Origin: a virus
Direction: 5' to 3' (one strand)
Virus record (IMG/VR): IMGVR_UViG_3300025671_000270
Coordinates: 1-32,661 of that record
Length of the DNA stretch: 32,661 nucleotides
Positions within the stretch are counted from its first letter, which is position 1, and the number at the start of each line of letters is the position of its first letter. The position numbers and the translations under genes are program-made. Below are positions 22,945-30,428 of this stretch, one piece after another. The notes beneath the pieces were generated by a model. That model searched no databases, had not been told where the DNA came from, and saw only the letters and a list, made by a program, of their open reading frames with translations.

Positions 22945-24299
22945 TTAAATTAATTGTATTTGATTTGGATGGAGTTTTAGTAGAGGCTAAAAATATCCAT
23001 TTTGAAGCATTAAATAAAGCTTTAGGTAAATACGCTATTGATTGGAACGAGCATTTATCTACTTATGATGGTTTGAAAACAAATCAAAAACTAGAAATGC
23101 TTCATAAGAATAAAGGTTTACCTAAAGAGAAATTTGAAGAAGTATGGAATAATAAACAAAAATATACTCTAGAGGCATTAGCTAGTTTAAAAAAAGATGA
23201 TACTTTATATTCAACTATCCAAAATTTATCATCAGATGGATATAAATTAGCTGTTTGTTCTAATAGTATTCGTAAAACAGTATTAACTGTATTATCTAAA
23301 TTAGGTATTATTGAGTTTTTTGATTTGATATTATCAAATGAAGATGTTCAAAACAGTAAACCCCATCCAGAAATGTATTGGAAGGCTATCTCAAAAATGA
23401 GTTGTCTGCCTGAAGAAGCATTAATTATTGAAGATTCACCTTACGGATTGTTAGCTGCTTCTAGAAGTAAAGCTCATATACTTAGAGTTGGATCCCCTAA
23501 AGAAGTTAATTATATTAATATAGCTCAAAAAATTAAATCAATTAAAGAAGGATATATTATGAAATCACCCGCTTGGAGAGATGAAAAATTAAATATACTT
23601 ATACCAATGGCTGGTGCTGGTTCTAGATTTGAACAGGCTGGTTATACATTTCCTAAACCGCTTATTGATGTTAGGAATAAACCTATGATTCAAGTGGTAG
23701 TTGAAAACCTTAATATTAAAGCTAATTACGTTTATATTGTTCAAAAGAAACATAGAGAAAAATACAACCTAGATACTCTACTTAATCTAATTACTCCAGG
23801 TTGTAAAATAGTAGAGGTTGATGGTTTAACTGAAGGGGCTGCTTGTACAGCATTACTAGCTAAAGAATATATTAATAATGATGCTCCTTTATTCTTTGCC
23901 AATTCAGACCAGTTTGTTGAATGGGACTCAAATGAGTTTATGTATAAAATGAATGAAACAAATACTGATGGAGGTATTGTTACATTTGAAGCCACTCATC
24001 CTAAATGGTCATTTGCTAAAGTAAATGAATTAGGATTAGTAACTGAAGTAGCTGAGAAAAATCCTATATCAAATATTGCTACTGTTGGTTATTATTATTG
24101 GAAACATGGTTCTGACTTTGTAAAATATGCTGAACAGATGATTGATAAAAATATTAGAGTAAATAATGAGTTTTATGTTTGTCCTGTGTTTAATGAAGCT
24201 ATTCAAGACAATAAACAAATTAGAACATTTAATATAGATAAAATGTGGGGGTTGGGAACACCTGAAGATTTAAAATATTATCTAGAAAATTACAAATGA
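22941..24299 (+). CDS. Fusion of HAD phosphatase/phosphomutase and NDP-sugar pyrophosphorylase
   Basis: A 452-residue two-domain protein. Residues 1-205 are a beta-phosphoglucomutase-like HAD: D8-L-D10-G (motif I), CSNS (II), the SKPHPEMY lysine (III) and EDSPYG (IV). Having both aspartates in motif I permits mutase or phosphatase chemistry. Residues 207-452 are a nucleotidyltransferase: IPMAGAGSRF, FPKPLIDV, FFANSDQFV in place of LVxxGD, and KMWGLGTPEDL. The fusion could turn a sugar-6-phosphate into sugar-1-phosphate and then into an NDP-sugar. An internal ATG at 23559 with a GAAGG just upstream could also yield the second domain alone. Base specificity (CTP, GTP or dTTP) is not readable. 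Confidence 0.88.
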   Translation: MIKLIVFDLDGVLVEAKNIHFEALNKALGKYAIDWNEHLSTYDGLKTNQKLEMLHKNKGLPKEKFEEVWNNKQKYTLEALASLKKDDTLYSTIQNLSSDGYKLAVCSNSIRKTVLTVLSKLGIIEFFDLILSNEDVQNSKPHPEMYWKAISKMSCLPEEALIIEDSPYGLLAASRSKAHILRVGSPKEVNYINIAQKIKSIKEGYIMKSPAWRDEKLNILIPMAGAGSRFEQAGYTFPKPLIDVRNKPMIQVVVENLNIKANYVYIVQKKHREKYNLDTLLNLITPGCKIVEVDGLTEGAACTALLAKEYINNDAPLFFANSDQFVEWDSNEFMYKMNETNTDGGIVTFEATHPKWSFAKVNELGLVTEVAEKNPISNIATVGYYYWKHGSDFVKYAEQMIDKNIRVNNEFYVCPVFNEAIQDNKQIRTFNIDKMWGLGTPEDLKYYLENYK

Positions 24300-24724
24300 T
24301 ACTAATTAGCCATAGAGGAAATACCAATGGTCCTAACCCTGAAAAGGAAAACCATCCAGACTACATTATAAAAGCATTATCTGAAGGGTATGATGTTGAA
24401 GTTGACGTTTGGTATGTTAATGGTGAATTTTATTTAGGACATGATAAACCTCAATACAAAACTAATAAAATATTTTTAAGTAATAATCATCTATGGGTTC
24501 ATTGTAAAAATGTAGAAGCATTGAATCAATTTAGATTTGATTCCGGTATTAATTATTTTTGGCATGAAAATGATACAGTTGCTTTAACTTCACAAAAATA
24601 CATTTGGGCCTACCCAGGCAAACAACCTATTAAAAATAGTATAGCAGTTATGCCTGAACTTTATTTAGATGATGTAAATCAATGTGCAGGGATTTGTTCT
24701 GATTATATTCAAAATTATAAATGA
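24296..24724 (+). CDS. Short GDPD/PI-PLC-like phosphodiesterase-related protein
   Basis: A 142-residue protein carrying the N-terminal half of a glycerophosphodiester phosphodiesterase barrel: ISHRGN (4-9), EVDVW with E-x-D near 36-38, and LGHDKPQ giving the HD pair. These are the metal and acid-base positions of GDPD. Later family elements are missing and the protein is about half the usual 250 residues. It may be a compact variant, possibly acting on a glycan phosphodiester, or a remodelled binding protein. It overlaps genes on both sides inside the carbohydrate operon, and similar short GDPD-like genes are sometimes found in capsule clusters. Confidence 0.68.
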   Translation: MILISHRGNTNGPNPEKENHPDYIIKALSEGYDVEVDVWYVNGEFYLGHDKPQYKTNKIFLSNNHLWVHCKNVEALNQFRFDSGINYFWHENDTVALTSQKYIWAYPGKQPIKNSIAVMPELYLDDVNQCAGICSDYIQNYK

Positions 24725-25425
24725 GTCAAGGAATAATAATACAAGGACCAACAGATTATGCTTCCCATATAGTAGATTCATATGAGGGAATAGATAATGT
24801 TGTTTGGTCAACTTGGATAGATGAACCTTTAAGTAATATTGAATTAATTAAATCAAAAGGAATAGAAGTAGTACAAATTGATAAACCTACTATTGCAGGA
24901 CATATAAATGTTAATTTTCAAACATTAAGTACTTATTTTGGTATCAACCATTTAAAAAATAAAGGAGTAACTGAGGGATTAAAAGTAAGAGGAGATATGA
25001 AAATAAATAATCCTAAGTTACTTTTAGAAGTAATAAAAGGAAAGAAAATATCTTTTTTATCTATATGTAAACCTAATATTAGACCTTTATATTATGAATT
25101 AGTTTACCAACATACAAGTTTTGACTTCCCAGGAGATTTAGTTTTGTATGGTAGTTTGGATGAGTTAGAAAAATGTTTTAACTTCCAGGTTGAAGATAAT
25201 AATCCTATTCCTCCTGAGGCATTAATTGCTTATAGTTATTTAACACAATCAAATATAGAATTTAATTTTGACTATGACCATTTTATTAATTCAGGTATTA
25301 GTTTCTTTGCTCAAGAATGTTTAGATAATAATATAGAAATTGATTGGTTAAAGCGAAGTAATGAAGAACCGTTTTGGAAAAATATATTAAACCACTCAGC
25401 AGATAAAACTTTATATAATTATTAA
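24721..25425 (+). CDS. WavE-like lipopolysaccharide synthesis protein
   Basis: A 234-residue protein with the start GIIIQGPTDY, the VVWSTWIDEP strand, and the LKVRGDMKINNP site that stands where WavE-family proteins carry K-x-R-x-D-M. The family is tied to LPS core or O-antigen synthesis (named from Vibrio cholerae wavE) and is probably a glycosyltransferase. The DM within this motif is a likely donor or metal contact. It overlaps the GDPD-like gene by four bases (ATGA) and precedes a GT2 gene. Family call is by motif only. Confidence 0.72.
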   Translation: MSQGIIIQGPTDYASHIVDSYEGIDNVVWSTWIDEPLSNIELIKSKGIEVVQIDKPTIAGHINVNFQTLSTYFGINHLKNKGVTEGLKVRGDMKINNPKLLLEVIKGKKISFLSICKPNIRPLYYELVYQHTSFDFPGDLVLYGSLDELEKCFNFQVEDNNPIPPEALIAYSYLTQSNIEFNFDYDHFINSGISFFAQECLDNNIEIDWLKRSNEEPFWKNILNHSADKTLYNY

Positions 25426-25426
25426 A

Positions 25427-26341
25427 ATGATATCATTAATTATACCCACTAATAAAACTAACTCTAATTATACAAAATACCTTGTAAATAATATTAGGGA
25501 AATTTATCCTGATGAAAATCAAGTAGAAGTAATTGTATCTGAAGATGATACAGTGACTATGGGAATAAATTATAATAATGCTGTTGCTAAAGCTAAAGGT
25601 GAAAAAATTATTCTACTCCATAACGACATGGTTATTAAACCTGGTTTTGTAGAACAAATGGATAAAGACATCACTAAAGGTAGAATTACAGCATACACCA
25701 GAATTGAACCTCCTATCTACCCAGATACATTTCCTGGTAAAATGATTTTGGATTGTGGAACTGATTTAGATAATTTTAATTATCAAAAGTTTTTAGATTT
25801 TAAAATTGAAGACACTACTTTACTTGATGGTGGTGCCCAAATGTTTTTTGGTTGTATGAAAGAGGATTACTTAGGTATTGATGGAGTTACTTTTCAATTG
25901 TTTTGTGAAGATGATGATCTACATTTAAGACATAACATAGCTGGTTATGAACAAAAAGTTAGCTCAGCTCATGTTTATCATTTTGTTAGTAAATCATCTC
26001 GAGTAGGAAACTATCAAGAAATTGAACAACAATCAAATTATAATTTTGTTAAAAAATGGGGTTTTAGAAGATCTCATTACAATGTTGTGTATAATAAAAA
26101 ATATGTTATTAAAAACACTAATAGTAAGTTAGATGAAACTTTAAAATGGTGGTTTAATGATGGAGAGGATATTATTGTTGAAGTTGATGGAAATACATTC
26201 ACTAATCAAGATTATAATTATATCACTCAACTAAATGATATTATAAAAGAAACAAATGAAATAGGAACTTTCCAAATTGGAAATCTTAAAATAACAATAA
26301 ACAGTTTAGAAGAACAACAGAACAAACTAATTAGATTATGA
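25427..26341 (+). CDS. GT2-family glycosyltransferase, last gene of the carbohydrate block
   Basis: A 304-residue GT-A enzyme. ISLIIPTNK starts the nucleotide-binding fold, NNAVAKAKGEKIILLHNDMV gives the helix and the metal-site HND (a DxD variant), and FCEDDDLHLR is the downstream ED catalytic-base motif. The C-terminal 80 residues (from about 225) form an extra domain rich in Asn and Glu with a possible coiled segment, absent from minimal GT2 enzymes. Its stop overlaps the next small ORF. Confidence 0.87.
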   Translation: MISLIIPTNKTNSNYTKYLVNNIREIYPDENQVEVIVSEDDTVTMGINYNNAVAKAKGEKIILLHNDMVIKPGFVEQMDKDITKGRITAYTRIEPPIYPDTFPGKMILDCGTDLDNFNYQKFLDFKIEDTTLLDGGAQMFFGCMKEDYLGIDGVTFQLFCEDDDLHLRHNIAGYEQKVSSAHVYHFVSKSSRVGNYQEIEQQSNYNFVKKWGFRRSHYNVVYNKKYVIKNTNSKLDETLKWWFNDGEDIIVEVDGNTFTNQDYNYITQLNDIIKETNEIGTFQIGNLKITINSLEEQQNKLIRL

Positions 26342-26496
26342 TATTCGGATTTTATAACAGAAACGACAAAATGGAAGAAATCATTTCTCGCTCAGTAGGA
26401 ACATCTAGATTAGAAGCAGCTAAAAAATTCGCTGCTCGTAAACAATTATCTTTAAAAGAATTTTTAAAAATATTTGGAGTAAAAACAATAATATGA
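26338..26496 (+). CDS. Small hypothetical protein
   Basis: A 52-residue ORF that starts in an ATGA overlap with the GT2 stop and ends in another ATGA overlap with the following gene, so it fills the gap exactly. Reading: MIFGFYNRNDKM, then an alpha-helical EEIISRSVGTSRLEAAKKFAA and a basic tail. The helix-turn-helix-like spacing (VGTSRLEAAKKF) suggests DNA or RNA binding, but this is weak. The double overlap is the best evidence that it is translated. Confidence 0.6.
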   Translation: MIFGFYNRNDKMEEIISRSVGTSRLEAAKKFAARKQLSLKEFLKIFGVKTII

Positions 26497-26891
26497 TTAA
26501 TATGAAAGGTTTTGGAAAAAATTTAAATTTAAAACTACGTAGTGAAGATAAATCTTTTGGTAACAATAAAAAGACATTTATCAAACTAGTAGAAACTTTT
26601 GAACAACTAGTACAGCGTACTTACCATCTAGAAGAAGAAACAGGTATTATAATGGAACGTTATGAGGAACCTTTCTTTATATTAATTGAAAGTTTATTTT
26701 ACTTGAATTATGAGGATTGGAAGGCTGAATTAATTATGTGGTACGCTTATGATCGTTATGATGAAGATGGAGAAATACTTCCTCTTAGTTTGACAGATAT
26801 TGAAACTGAAACAGAGGAAGAAGTCTTTATAAAAACACCAGGTGAACTATATGACCTATTTAAACGTATAGACAAAAAAGGAAAAAAATAA
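26493..26891 (+). CDS. Conserved phage protein of unknown function
   Basis: A 132-residue acidic, helical protein. A central helical pair (FIKLVETFEQLVQRTYHLEEE and EEPFFILIESLFYLNYEDW) suggests a compact bundle, and the C-terminus is Glu/Thr-rich (IETETEEEVF). This type of protein occurs in marine T4-like phages near structural or regulatory genes. I see no catalytic motif. It overlaps the preceding small ORF by four bases. Confidence 0.68.
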   Translation: MINMKGFGKNLNLKLRSEDKSFGNNKKTFIKLVETFEQLVQRTYHLEEETGIIMERYEEPFFILIESLFYLNYEDWKAELIMWYAYDRYDEDGEILPLSLTDIETETEEEVFIKTPGELYDLFKRIDKKGKK

Positions 26892-26897
26892 AAGTTA

Positions 26898-26905
26898 TAT
26901 ATTTA
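26898..26905 (+). promoter_or_regulatory. Promoter-like TATATTTA box five bases before a start codon
   Basis: TATATTTA is followed by GAGTT and the ATG at 26911. If it acts as a -7 box, transcription would begin at or near the start codon, giving a leaderless message. No TTTG lies 20 bp upstream. Confidence 0.35.
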
Positions 26906-26910
26906 GAGTT

Positions 26911-27207
26911 ATGAAATGTATTAAATGTGGAGAGATCATTCCTGAAGGAAGATTAAAAGCAATGCCTGGAGCAAAAACATGCATTACTTGTTCAAATGTT
27001 AAAATGAAAGGTGTAGTAACAGTAATGAAAGGTGAGGGTGACCACACCTGGATTGAAACTATTCATTTAGAACATGACGAGCATAGAAAATATATGGAAG
27101 CTGAAAATAAACTTCGTAAAGGAGGACAAACATCATTTGATCCATCAGATGATGAAAAAGGGGTTCCATATGGTTTTAATGAAACAAAGTTAAAAAAAGA
27201 AGAATAG
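26911..27207 (+). CDS. DksA/TraR-type zinc-finger protein
   Basis: A 98-residue protein with a C4 zinc site: C3-x2-C6 and C24-x2-C27. The phrase IPEGRLKAMPGAKTC between them is the hallmark of the DksA/TraR finger. DksA-family proteins bind RNA polymerase through its secondary channel using a long coiled coil. That coiled coil is not present here, so this is a finger-only version. It may alter host transcription or be a structural zinc protein. The C-terminal half is polar and Lys/Glu-rich. The stop overlaps the GTG of the next gene by one base. Confidence 0.72.
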   Translation: MKCIKCGEIIPEGRLKAMPGAKTCITCSNVKMKGVVTVMKGEGDHTWIETIHLEHDEHRKYMEAENKLRKGGQTSFDPSDDEKGVPYGFNETKLKKEE

Positions 27208-27848
27208 TGCCTAAAGCTAGACCACTTACTAAAGAGGAAATTCTAGCAGCTATGTCTAAAACAAAATCAGTACGTAGCGCTGCTAGATATCTAAACTGTT
27301 CTTATCAACATCTTAAAAAATGGATGAAGTTATATGAGGGTAGTAATGGTAAGAGTCTATTTGAGGAACATAAAAACCAATCTGGTAAAGGCATTCCTAA
27401 ATTTTTAAGTCATTCTCCCTTTGGTAAAAAAGAACCTGCTATTTTAGATATTGTTAATGGAGTAGTAGACCCATCTAATTTTAATCCTCAAAAAATAAAA
27501 TATAGATTAATTGAAGGGGGTTATTTAAAAGAAGAATGTTACTCTTGTGGGTTCCATGAAAGAAGAGTATTAGATTATAAAATGCCTTTAATACTCCATT
27601 TTAAAAATGGTAACAAGCAGCATTATAGACTAGATAATTTAGAGATGCTATGTTATAATTGCTATTACCTTTCAGTTGGAGATTTATTTACTGATAAACA
27701 AGTTGAGATAATGGAAGACCATGTACCAAGTAAAGAAAAAGAACCAGATTGGGAGGTAGATGATTATACTCAACAACGTTTAAAAGAATTAGGTTTATAT
27801 GATTCTAAACCAGATGATGATCCTTATGATTTAGTATCTAAACTTTAA
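27207..27848 (+). CDS. HTH plus degenerate HNH-type zinc protein
   Basis: A 213-residue protein starting at GTG 27207, which overlaps the preceding TAG. An N-terminal helix-turn-helix (about 10-42: SVRSAARYLNCSYQHLKKWM) is followed by an HNH-like zinc fold: C111-x2-C114, LILHFKNGN with H131, LDNLEMLCYNC with N144, C149 and C152. The last histidine of the HNH motif is Y153, and the usual HH pair is H-F. Zinc ligands are kept but catalytic histidines are partly lost, so DNA binding rather than cutting is more likely. It could derive from a homing or packaging-type nuclease. Confidence 0.75.
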   Translation: MPKARPLTKEEILAAMSKTKSVRSAARYLNCSYQHLKKWMKLYEGSNGKSLFEEHKNQSGKGIPKFLSHSPFGKKEPAILDIVNGVVDPSNFNPQKIKYRLIEGGYLKEECYSCGFHERRVLDYKMPLILHFKNGNKQHYRLDNLEMLCYNCYYLSVGDLFTDKQVEIMEDHVPSKEKEPDWEVDDYTQQRLKELGLYDSKPDDDPYDLVSKL

Positions 27849-27860
27849 ATATTTATAACA

Positions 27861-28019
27861 GTGAGTAAGAAGAAGAAACATGATAAGTTGGTCAAGGATT
27901 ATGACAAGCAGAAAGAGAAACATCTTGAGAAATTAGCTACTAAAAAGTTAAAAGATCAAGATAAAATAGACCACTTACGAACAAAATATATTGATACAGA
28001 TTTTTTAAATTTATTCTAA
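27861..28019 (+). CDS. Small lysine-rich protein (GTG start)
   Basis: A 52-residue, highly charged protein (SKKKKHDKLVKDYDKQKEKH...) likely to be one long helix or coiled coil. It starts at GTG 27861, five bases after an AATATTTA box (27848-27855), and fills the gap between its neighbours. No ATG alternative exists in frame. Composition suggests nucleic-acid binding. Function is unknown. Confidence 0.55.
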   Translation: MSKKKKHDKLVKDYDKQKEKHLEKLATKKLKDQDKIDHLRTKYIDTDFLNLF

Positions 28020-28021
28020 TT

Positions 28022-28327
28022 ATGGCAGGCGAGATAACAGTCAACAATCAAGATGAGTTTCAAGAGATGATTGACAGAAAAGACTTTAGAATAGCTAAAG
28101 CAATTGTTGAATCTATTCTAGAAAACATGGACAATAAAAAACGTAATGTTCATATATTAACAGTAGCCTGTGTTGAAGATAGTGCTATTTATGATTTAAC
28201 CTTAGATAGAAAATTCTTTTCAGACACATTAGAAGAGAATTTAAGGTATTTCATTGAACAGGAACGTTATGAGGAATGTCAAAAAATAGTAGAAGCTATA
28301 GATAAGTTAAAAAAGAAAAAATCTTAA
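28022..28327 (+). CDS. Small helical hypothetical protein
   Basis: A 101-residue mainly helical protein starting two bases after the preceding stop. A repeated helix-turn pattern (FRIAKAIVESILENM and YEECQKIVEAIDKL) resembles a short TPR-like pair. It ends in a run of lysines. Its last codon lies just before the promoter that drives the lysin-like gene. No enzyme motif is visible. Confidence 0.65.
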   Translation: MAGEITVNNQDEFQEMIDRKDFRIAKAIVESILENMDNKKRNVHILTVACVEDSAIYDLTLDRKFFSDTLEENLRYFIEQERYEECQKIVEAIDKLKKKKS

Positions 28328-28359
28328 TTTGGCCTCATAATTTATTGATGTTATTTTAA
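28328..28359 (+). promoter_or_regulatory. Promoter TTTGGCCTC-N-TATTTTAA
   Basis: TTTG at 28328-28331 (in TTTGGCCTC) and TATTTTAA at 28352-28359 are 20 bp apart. This is the same layout as the other TTTGGCC promoters, with two changes in the -7 box. It lies 17 bp before the ATG of the glucosaminidase gene, in an otherwise non-coding gap. Confidence 0.55.
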
Positions 28360-28376
28360 TAACAAAAATAAAAGTT

Positions 28377-28949
28377 ATGTTTTACAAGTTTGATAAAGAA
28401 CAACTAGTGTTCAAAAAAGACTACAAAAAATTAAGCAAAATTTTATTGTTCTTCATAGTATTATTACTATGTACTTTTGCTATAGGACGTTACATGCAAT
28501 TCAAAGCATTAGACAAGTATGAGAAACAATTAATTGTACTTAATCTAGAAAAAGAAAAAAACAAATTCACTGAGGAAAAATTTATTGAACTAATTAAAGA
28601 ACTTAATATGAAATTTCCCCATATTGTTTATGCACAAGCCCGAATTGAATCTGGTAATTTCAAATCAGCAGTTTTCAAACAAAACTCAAATTTATTCGGT
28701 ATGAGAGAAGCTAGAGTACGAGTTAATACAGCTAGAGGAACTAATCTTAATCACGCCTACTACGATAATTGGAAAGAATCAGTTTATGACTATGCTTTTT
28801 ATCAATGCCGTTATATGAGTAATGCCGATACTGAGGCTGAATATTATGCCGCGTTGGATGCTTCATACGCTGAAGTAGGAGGTAGTTACTCAAAAGCATT
28901 AAAAAGTTTAATTAATAGAGAAAACGTTAAAAATAAATTTAAAAAATAA
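28377..28949 (+). CDS. Membrane-anchored glucosaminidase (GH73-like), probable peptidoglycan hydrolase
   Basis: A 190-residue protein with an N-terminal cytoplasmic stub, one transmembrane segment at about 21-38 (ILLFFIVLLLCTFAIG), a charged linker, and a glucosaminidase/lysozyme-like domain from about 65. The likely catalytic glutamate is E91 in YAQARIESGNF, followed by NSNLFGMR and the WKESVYDYAFYQCRY region, both typical of GH73-type domains in Bacteroidota and their phages. The signal-anchor places the enzyme in the periplasm facing peptidoglycan. It may be an endolysin of the signal-anchor type or a wall-remodelling enzyme. It has its own TTTGGCC promoter. Confidence 0.83.
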   Translation: MFYKFDKEQLVFKKDYKKLSKILLFFIVLLLCTFAIGRYMQFKALDKYEKQLIVLNLEKEKNKFTEEKFIELIKELNMKFPHIVYAQARIESGNFKSAVFKQNSNLFGMREARVRVNTARGTNLNHAYYDNWKESVYDYAFYQCRYMSNADTEAEYYAALDASYAEVGGSYSKALKSLINRENVKNKFKK

Positions 28950-28966
28950 GCCATGTATGTATTAGC

Positions 28967-29119
28967 ATGGCAGCTAAGAAAAAAACATCATCAATAAGTG
29001 CTTCATTATCTTATAAAGAAAAACCTAAGAGAAGAAGAAAAGGAATCCATGCTAAAACTAAGACCAGTAAAACAAAAACTAGTAAAAATTATATTAAATT
29101 ATCAGTTGGTCAAGGTTAA
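28967..29119 (+). CDS. Small basic protein (KRRRKGIHAK type)
   Basis: A 50-residue, strongly basic protein with PKRRRKGIHAKTKTSKTK and a Ser/Thr-rich head. Short proteins with this phrase are common in T4-like phages of aquatic bacteria. Basicity suggests DNA or RNA binding. The ATG sits inside a 6-bp stem (GCCATG 28950-28955 with CATGGC 28966-28971), which could mask the start codon. Function is unknown. Confidence 0.65.
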   Translation: MAAKKKTSSISASLSYKEKPKRRRKGIHAKTKTSKTKTSKNYIKLSVGQG

Positions 29120-29148
29120 TAGTAAAGTTTTATAAAAATTAAAAAGTA

Positions 29149-29295
29149 ATGAGTAAATCAAGTAATCAACAAAAACTATCAGTTTTGAATGTATGGTTGG
29201 AAGACAACAAGAAAAACAACAAGTACAGGAAACAACAGAAAAAACAACCTAAATGGCTTACACAAGCCCTTAAGGACTTAGATGATGAAGATTAA
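29149..29295 (+). CDS. Small hypothetical protein
   Basis: A 48-residue polar protein rich in Lys, Asn and Gln (NKKNNKYRKQQKKQ) with a hydrophobic WLTQALKDL segment and an acidic end (DLDDED). It lies between two better-supported small genes and overlaps the next start by 14 bases. It is shorter than a typical minimum ORF length. Support comes from clean spacing and codon use. Confidence 0.5.
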   Translation: MSKSSNQQKLSVLNVWLEDNKKNNKYRKQQKKQPKWLTQALKDLDDED

Positions 29296-29479
29296 TGGAA
29301 CAACTATAGAGTTCTTTGAAAGTCTCCCTGATGAATTATTAGTAAAAATAGCTCAATATGATTGGGAAGCTTTAGAAAGATTGTGTGTTGCTCTTACTTT
29401 AGATTTGGAATTGCTTAGGCAAGAACAAGAATATTTTAAGGAACGATTGAAGGAGGTCAAAAAGAATTTGGCCTCCTAA
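29282..29479 (+). CDS. Small hypothetical protein
   Basis: A 65-residue acidic helical protein with FFESLPDELLVKIAQYDWEALERL and a coiled-coil-like C-terminus (LRQEQEYFKERLKEVKKN). The start could be ATG 29282 or the adjacent ATG 29285. Its last codons (NLAS) coincide with the TTTGGCC box of the next promoter and with a hairpin. No family is recognised. Confidence 0.6.
   Translation: MMKINGTTIEFFESLPDELLVKIAQYDWEALERLCVALTLDLELLRQEQEYFKERLKEVKKNLAS
29451..29477 (+). terminator. Hairpin at gene end overlapping the next promoter box
   Basis: AGGAGGTC (about 29451-29458) can pair with GGCCTCCT (29470-29477) as an 8-bp stem with one U-G pair, around an A-rich loop. There is no T run. The 3' arm contains the TTTGGCC -33 box. 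It could be a weak terminator or an RNA processing signal at the junction of two units. Confidence 0.45.
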
Positions 29480-29498
29480 ATACCTTTACTTATATTTA
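29467..29498 (+). promoter_or_regulatory. Promoter TTTGGCCTC-N-TATATTTA
   Basis: TTTG at 29467-29470 and TATATTTA at 29491-29498 are exactly 20 bp apart. The ATG of the SWIM protein follows 15 bp later in the context AAAGGTTATG. The -33 box lies in the last codons of the preceding gene. Confidence 0.7.
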
Positions 29499-29513
29499 GG
29501 TATAATAAAGGTT

Positions 29514-29996
29514 ATGGCATTACATAAGGTAATAGAAAAACACAAAGTAAACATTTTAGGTCAAGAAATAAAATATACAAATAAGTATATTACCTACACT
29601 GAAGGTACTATTCGTAGCTTCAAACCAACTTCCAGCATGTACAGTTGTTCTGGTAGTTTATTTAAGTATGAGTTTGAACATGAATATATGTCTCCCGCTT
29701 TGTTTACTAATAATAAAGGTGAGAAATTTCTTGTTCCAAGTTGGCAAAAAGTTCATCCTAAAACTACTTTAAAAGATATTGAAGTAATTAGACCAACTAA
29801 AAAAGTTGAGGACAAAGTTGAAAAAGGTACTTGGAAATTTGAATCATCAAGTGAACCAGGACATTTTTATGTTGTTCGTCAAACTGGTTTAAAATTTACT
29901 TGTAATTGTAGTGGTTTTTTTAGAGTAAAAGATAAATTAAAAGGTTGCAAACATATTCAAGAAGCTAGAAAACAATCTCAAAATGATAAAAACTAA
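29514..29996 (+). CDS. SWIM-type zinc-finger protein
   Basis: A 160-residue protein with a C-terminal SWIM motif: C130-x-C132-x12-C145-x-H147 (FTCNCSGF then GCKHI), a zinc-binding motif that contacts DNA or proteins. The preceding WKFESSSEPGHFYVVRQ is the usual strand lead-in. The N-terminal 100 residues are beta-rich and unassigned. SWIM domains occur in recombination regulators and transposases, and in phages they appear as stand-alone proteins of unknown role. The gene has a strong TTTGGCC promoter and a 14-base overlap with the next gene. Confidence 0.78.
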   Translation: MALHKVIEKHKVNILGQEIKYTNKYITYTEGTIRSFKPTSSMYSCSGSLFKYEFEHEYMSPALFTNNKGEKFLVPSWQKVHPKTTLKDIEVIRPTKKVEDKVEKGTWKFESSSEPGHFYVVRQTGLKFTCNCSGFFRVKDKLKGCKHIQEARKQSQNDKN

Positions 29997-30198
29997 AAAA
30001 CAACCAAATCATATTGAAATTGATTTAACAGGCCCACAAGGTAATGCTTACTTCTTATTAGGTACTGCTAAAAAATTATGTTCCCAATTAGGTTTAGATT
30101 GGAAAGTAATAAAAACACAAATGACTGAAGCTGATTATGAATGGTTAGTTCAAACATTTGATTATCATTTTGGAGATTTTGTAATATTATATAGATAA
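29983..30198 (+). CDS. Small conserved phage protein
   Basis: A 71-residue protein with IEIDLTGPQGNAYFLLGTAKKL, a strand-turn-helix start, and YEWLVQTFDYHFGDFVILY at the end. This compact alpha/beta pattern recurs in T4-like phages near nucleic-acid genes, without known function. It overlaps the SWIM gene, and its stop overlaps the next ATG by one base. Confidence 0.68.
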   Translation: MIKTKKQPNHIEIDLTGPQGNAYFLLGTAKKLCSQLGLDWKVIKTQMTEADYEWLVQTFDYHFGDFVILYR

Positions 30199-30422
30199 TG
30201 GCTAGACAAAAATTATATGTAGATGAACCTGTAACAGTTGTGTTTAAAACTTCTAACAGGTCAAACGCTCAAACAAAAATTAAAACATTTAAAAATCGTA
30301 ACATTGATGAAGTGATTGATCCTAAAATTAAACTACCAGGCATACCAGAAACAGCTGTATTTCTTGAAGTAGGTTTAGGAGAAAGTTTTATTGAAAAATA
30401 TAAATTAAAATATAAACTGTAA
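30198..30422 (+). CDS. Small hypothetical protein
   Basis: A 74-residue basic protein, mostly beta-like (EPVTVVFKTSNR, AVFLEVGLGESF) with a polar middle (KIKTFKNRNIDEV). The start overlaps the preceding stop. No domain is recognised. Its end abuts an AATATTTATAACA element that precedes the next gene. Confidence 0.62.
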   Translation: MARQKLYVDEPVTVVFKTSNRSNAQTKIKTFKNRNIDEVIDPKIKLPGIPETAVFLEVGLGESFIEKYKLKYKL

Positions 30423-30428
30423 TATTTA
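30421..30428 (+). promoter_or_regulatory. AATATTTA box six bases before a start codon
   Basis: AATATTTATAACAT leads directly into the ATG at 30435. The same AATATTTATAACA string occurs at 27848 just before GTG 27861, and TATATTTATAACA occurs at 5967. No TTTG lies 20 bp upstream. It may be a near-leaderless promoter or a translation signal. Confidence 0.35.
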
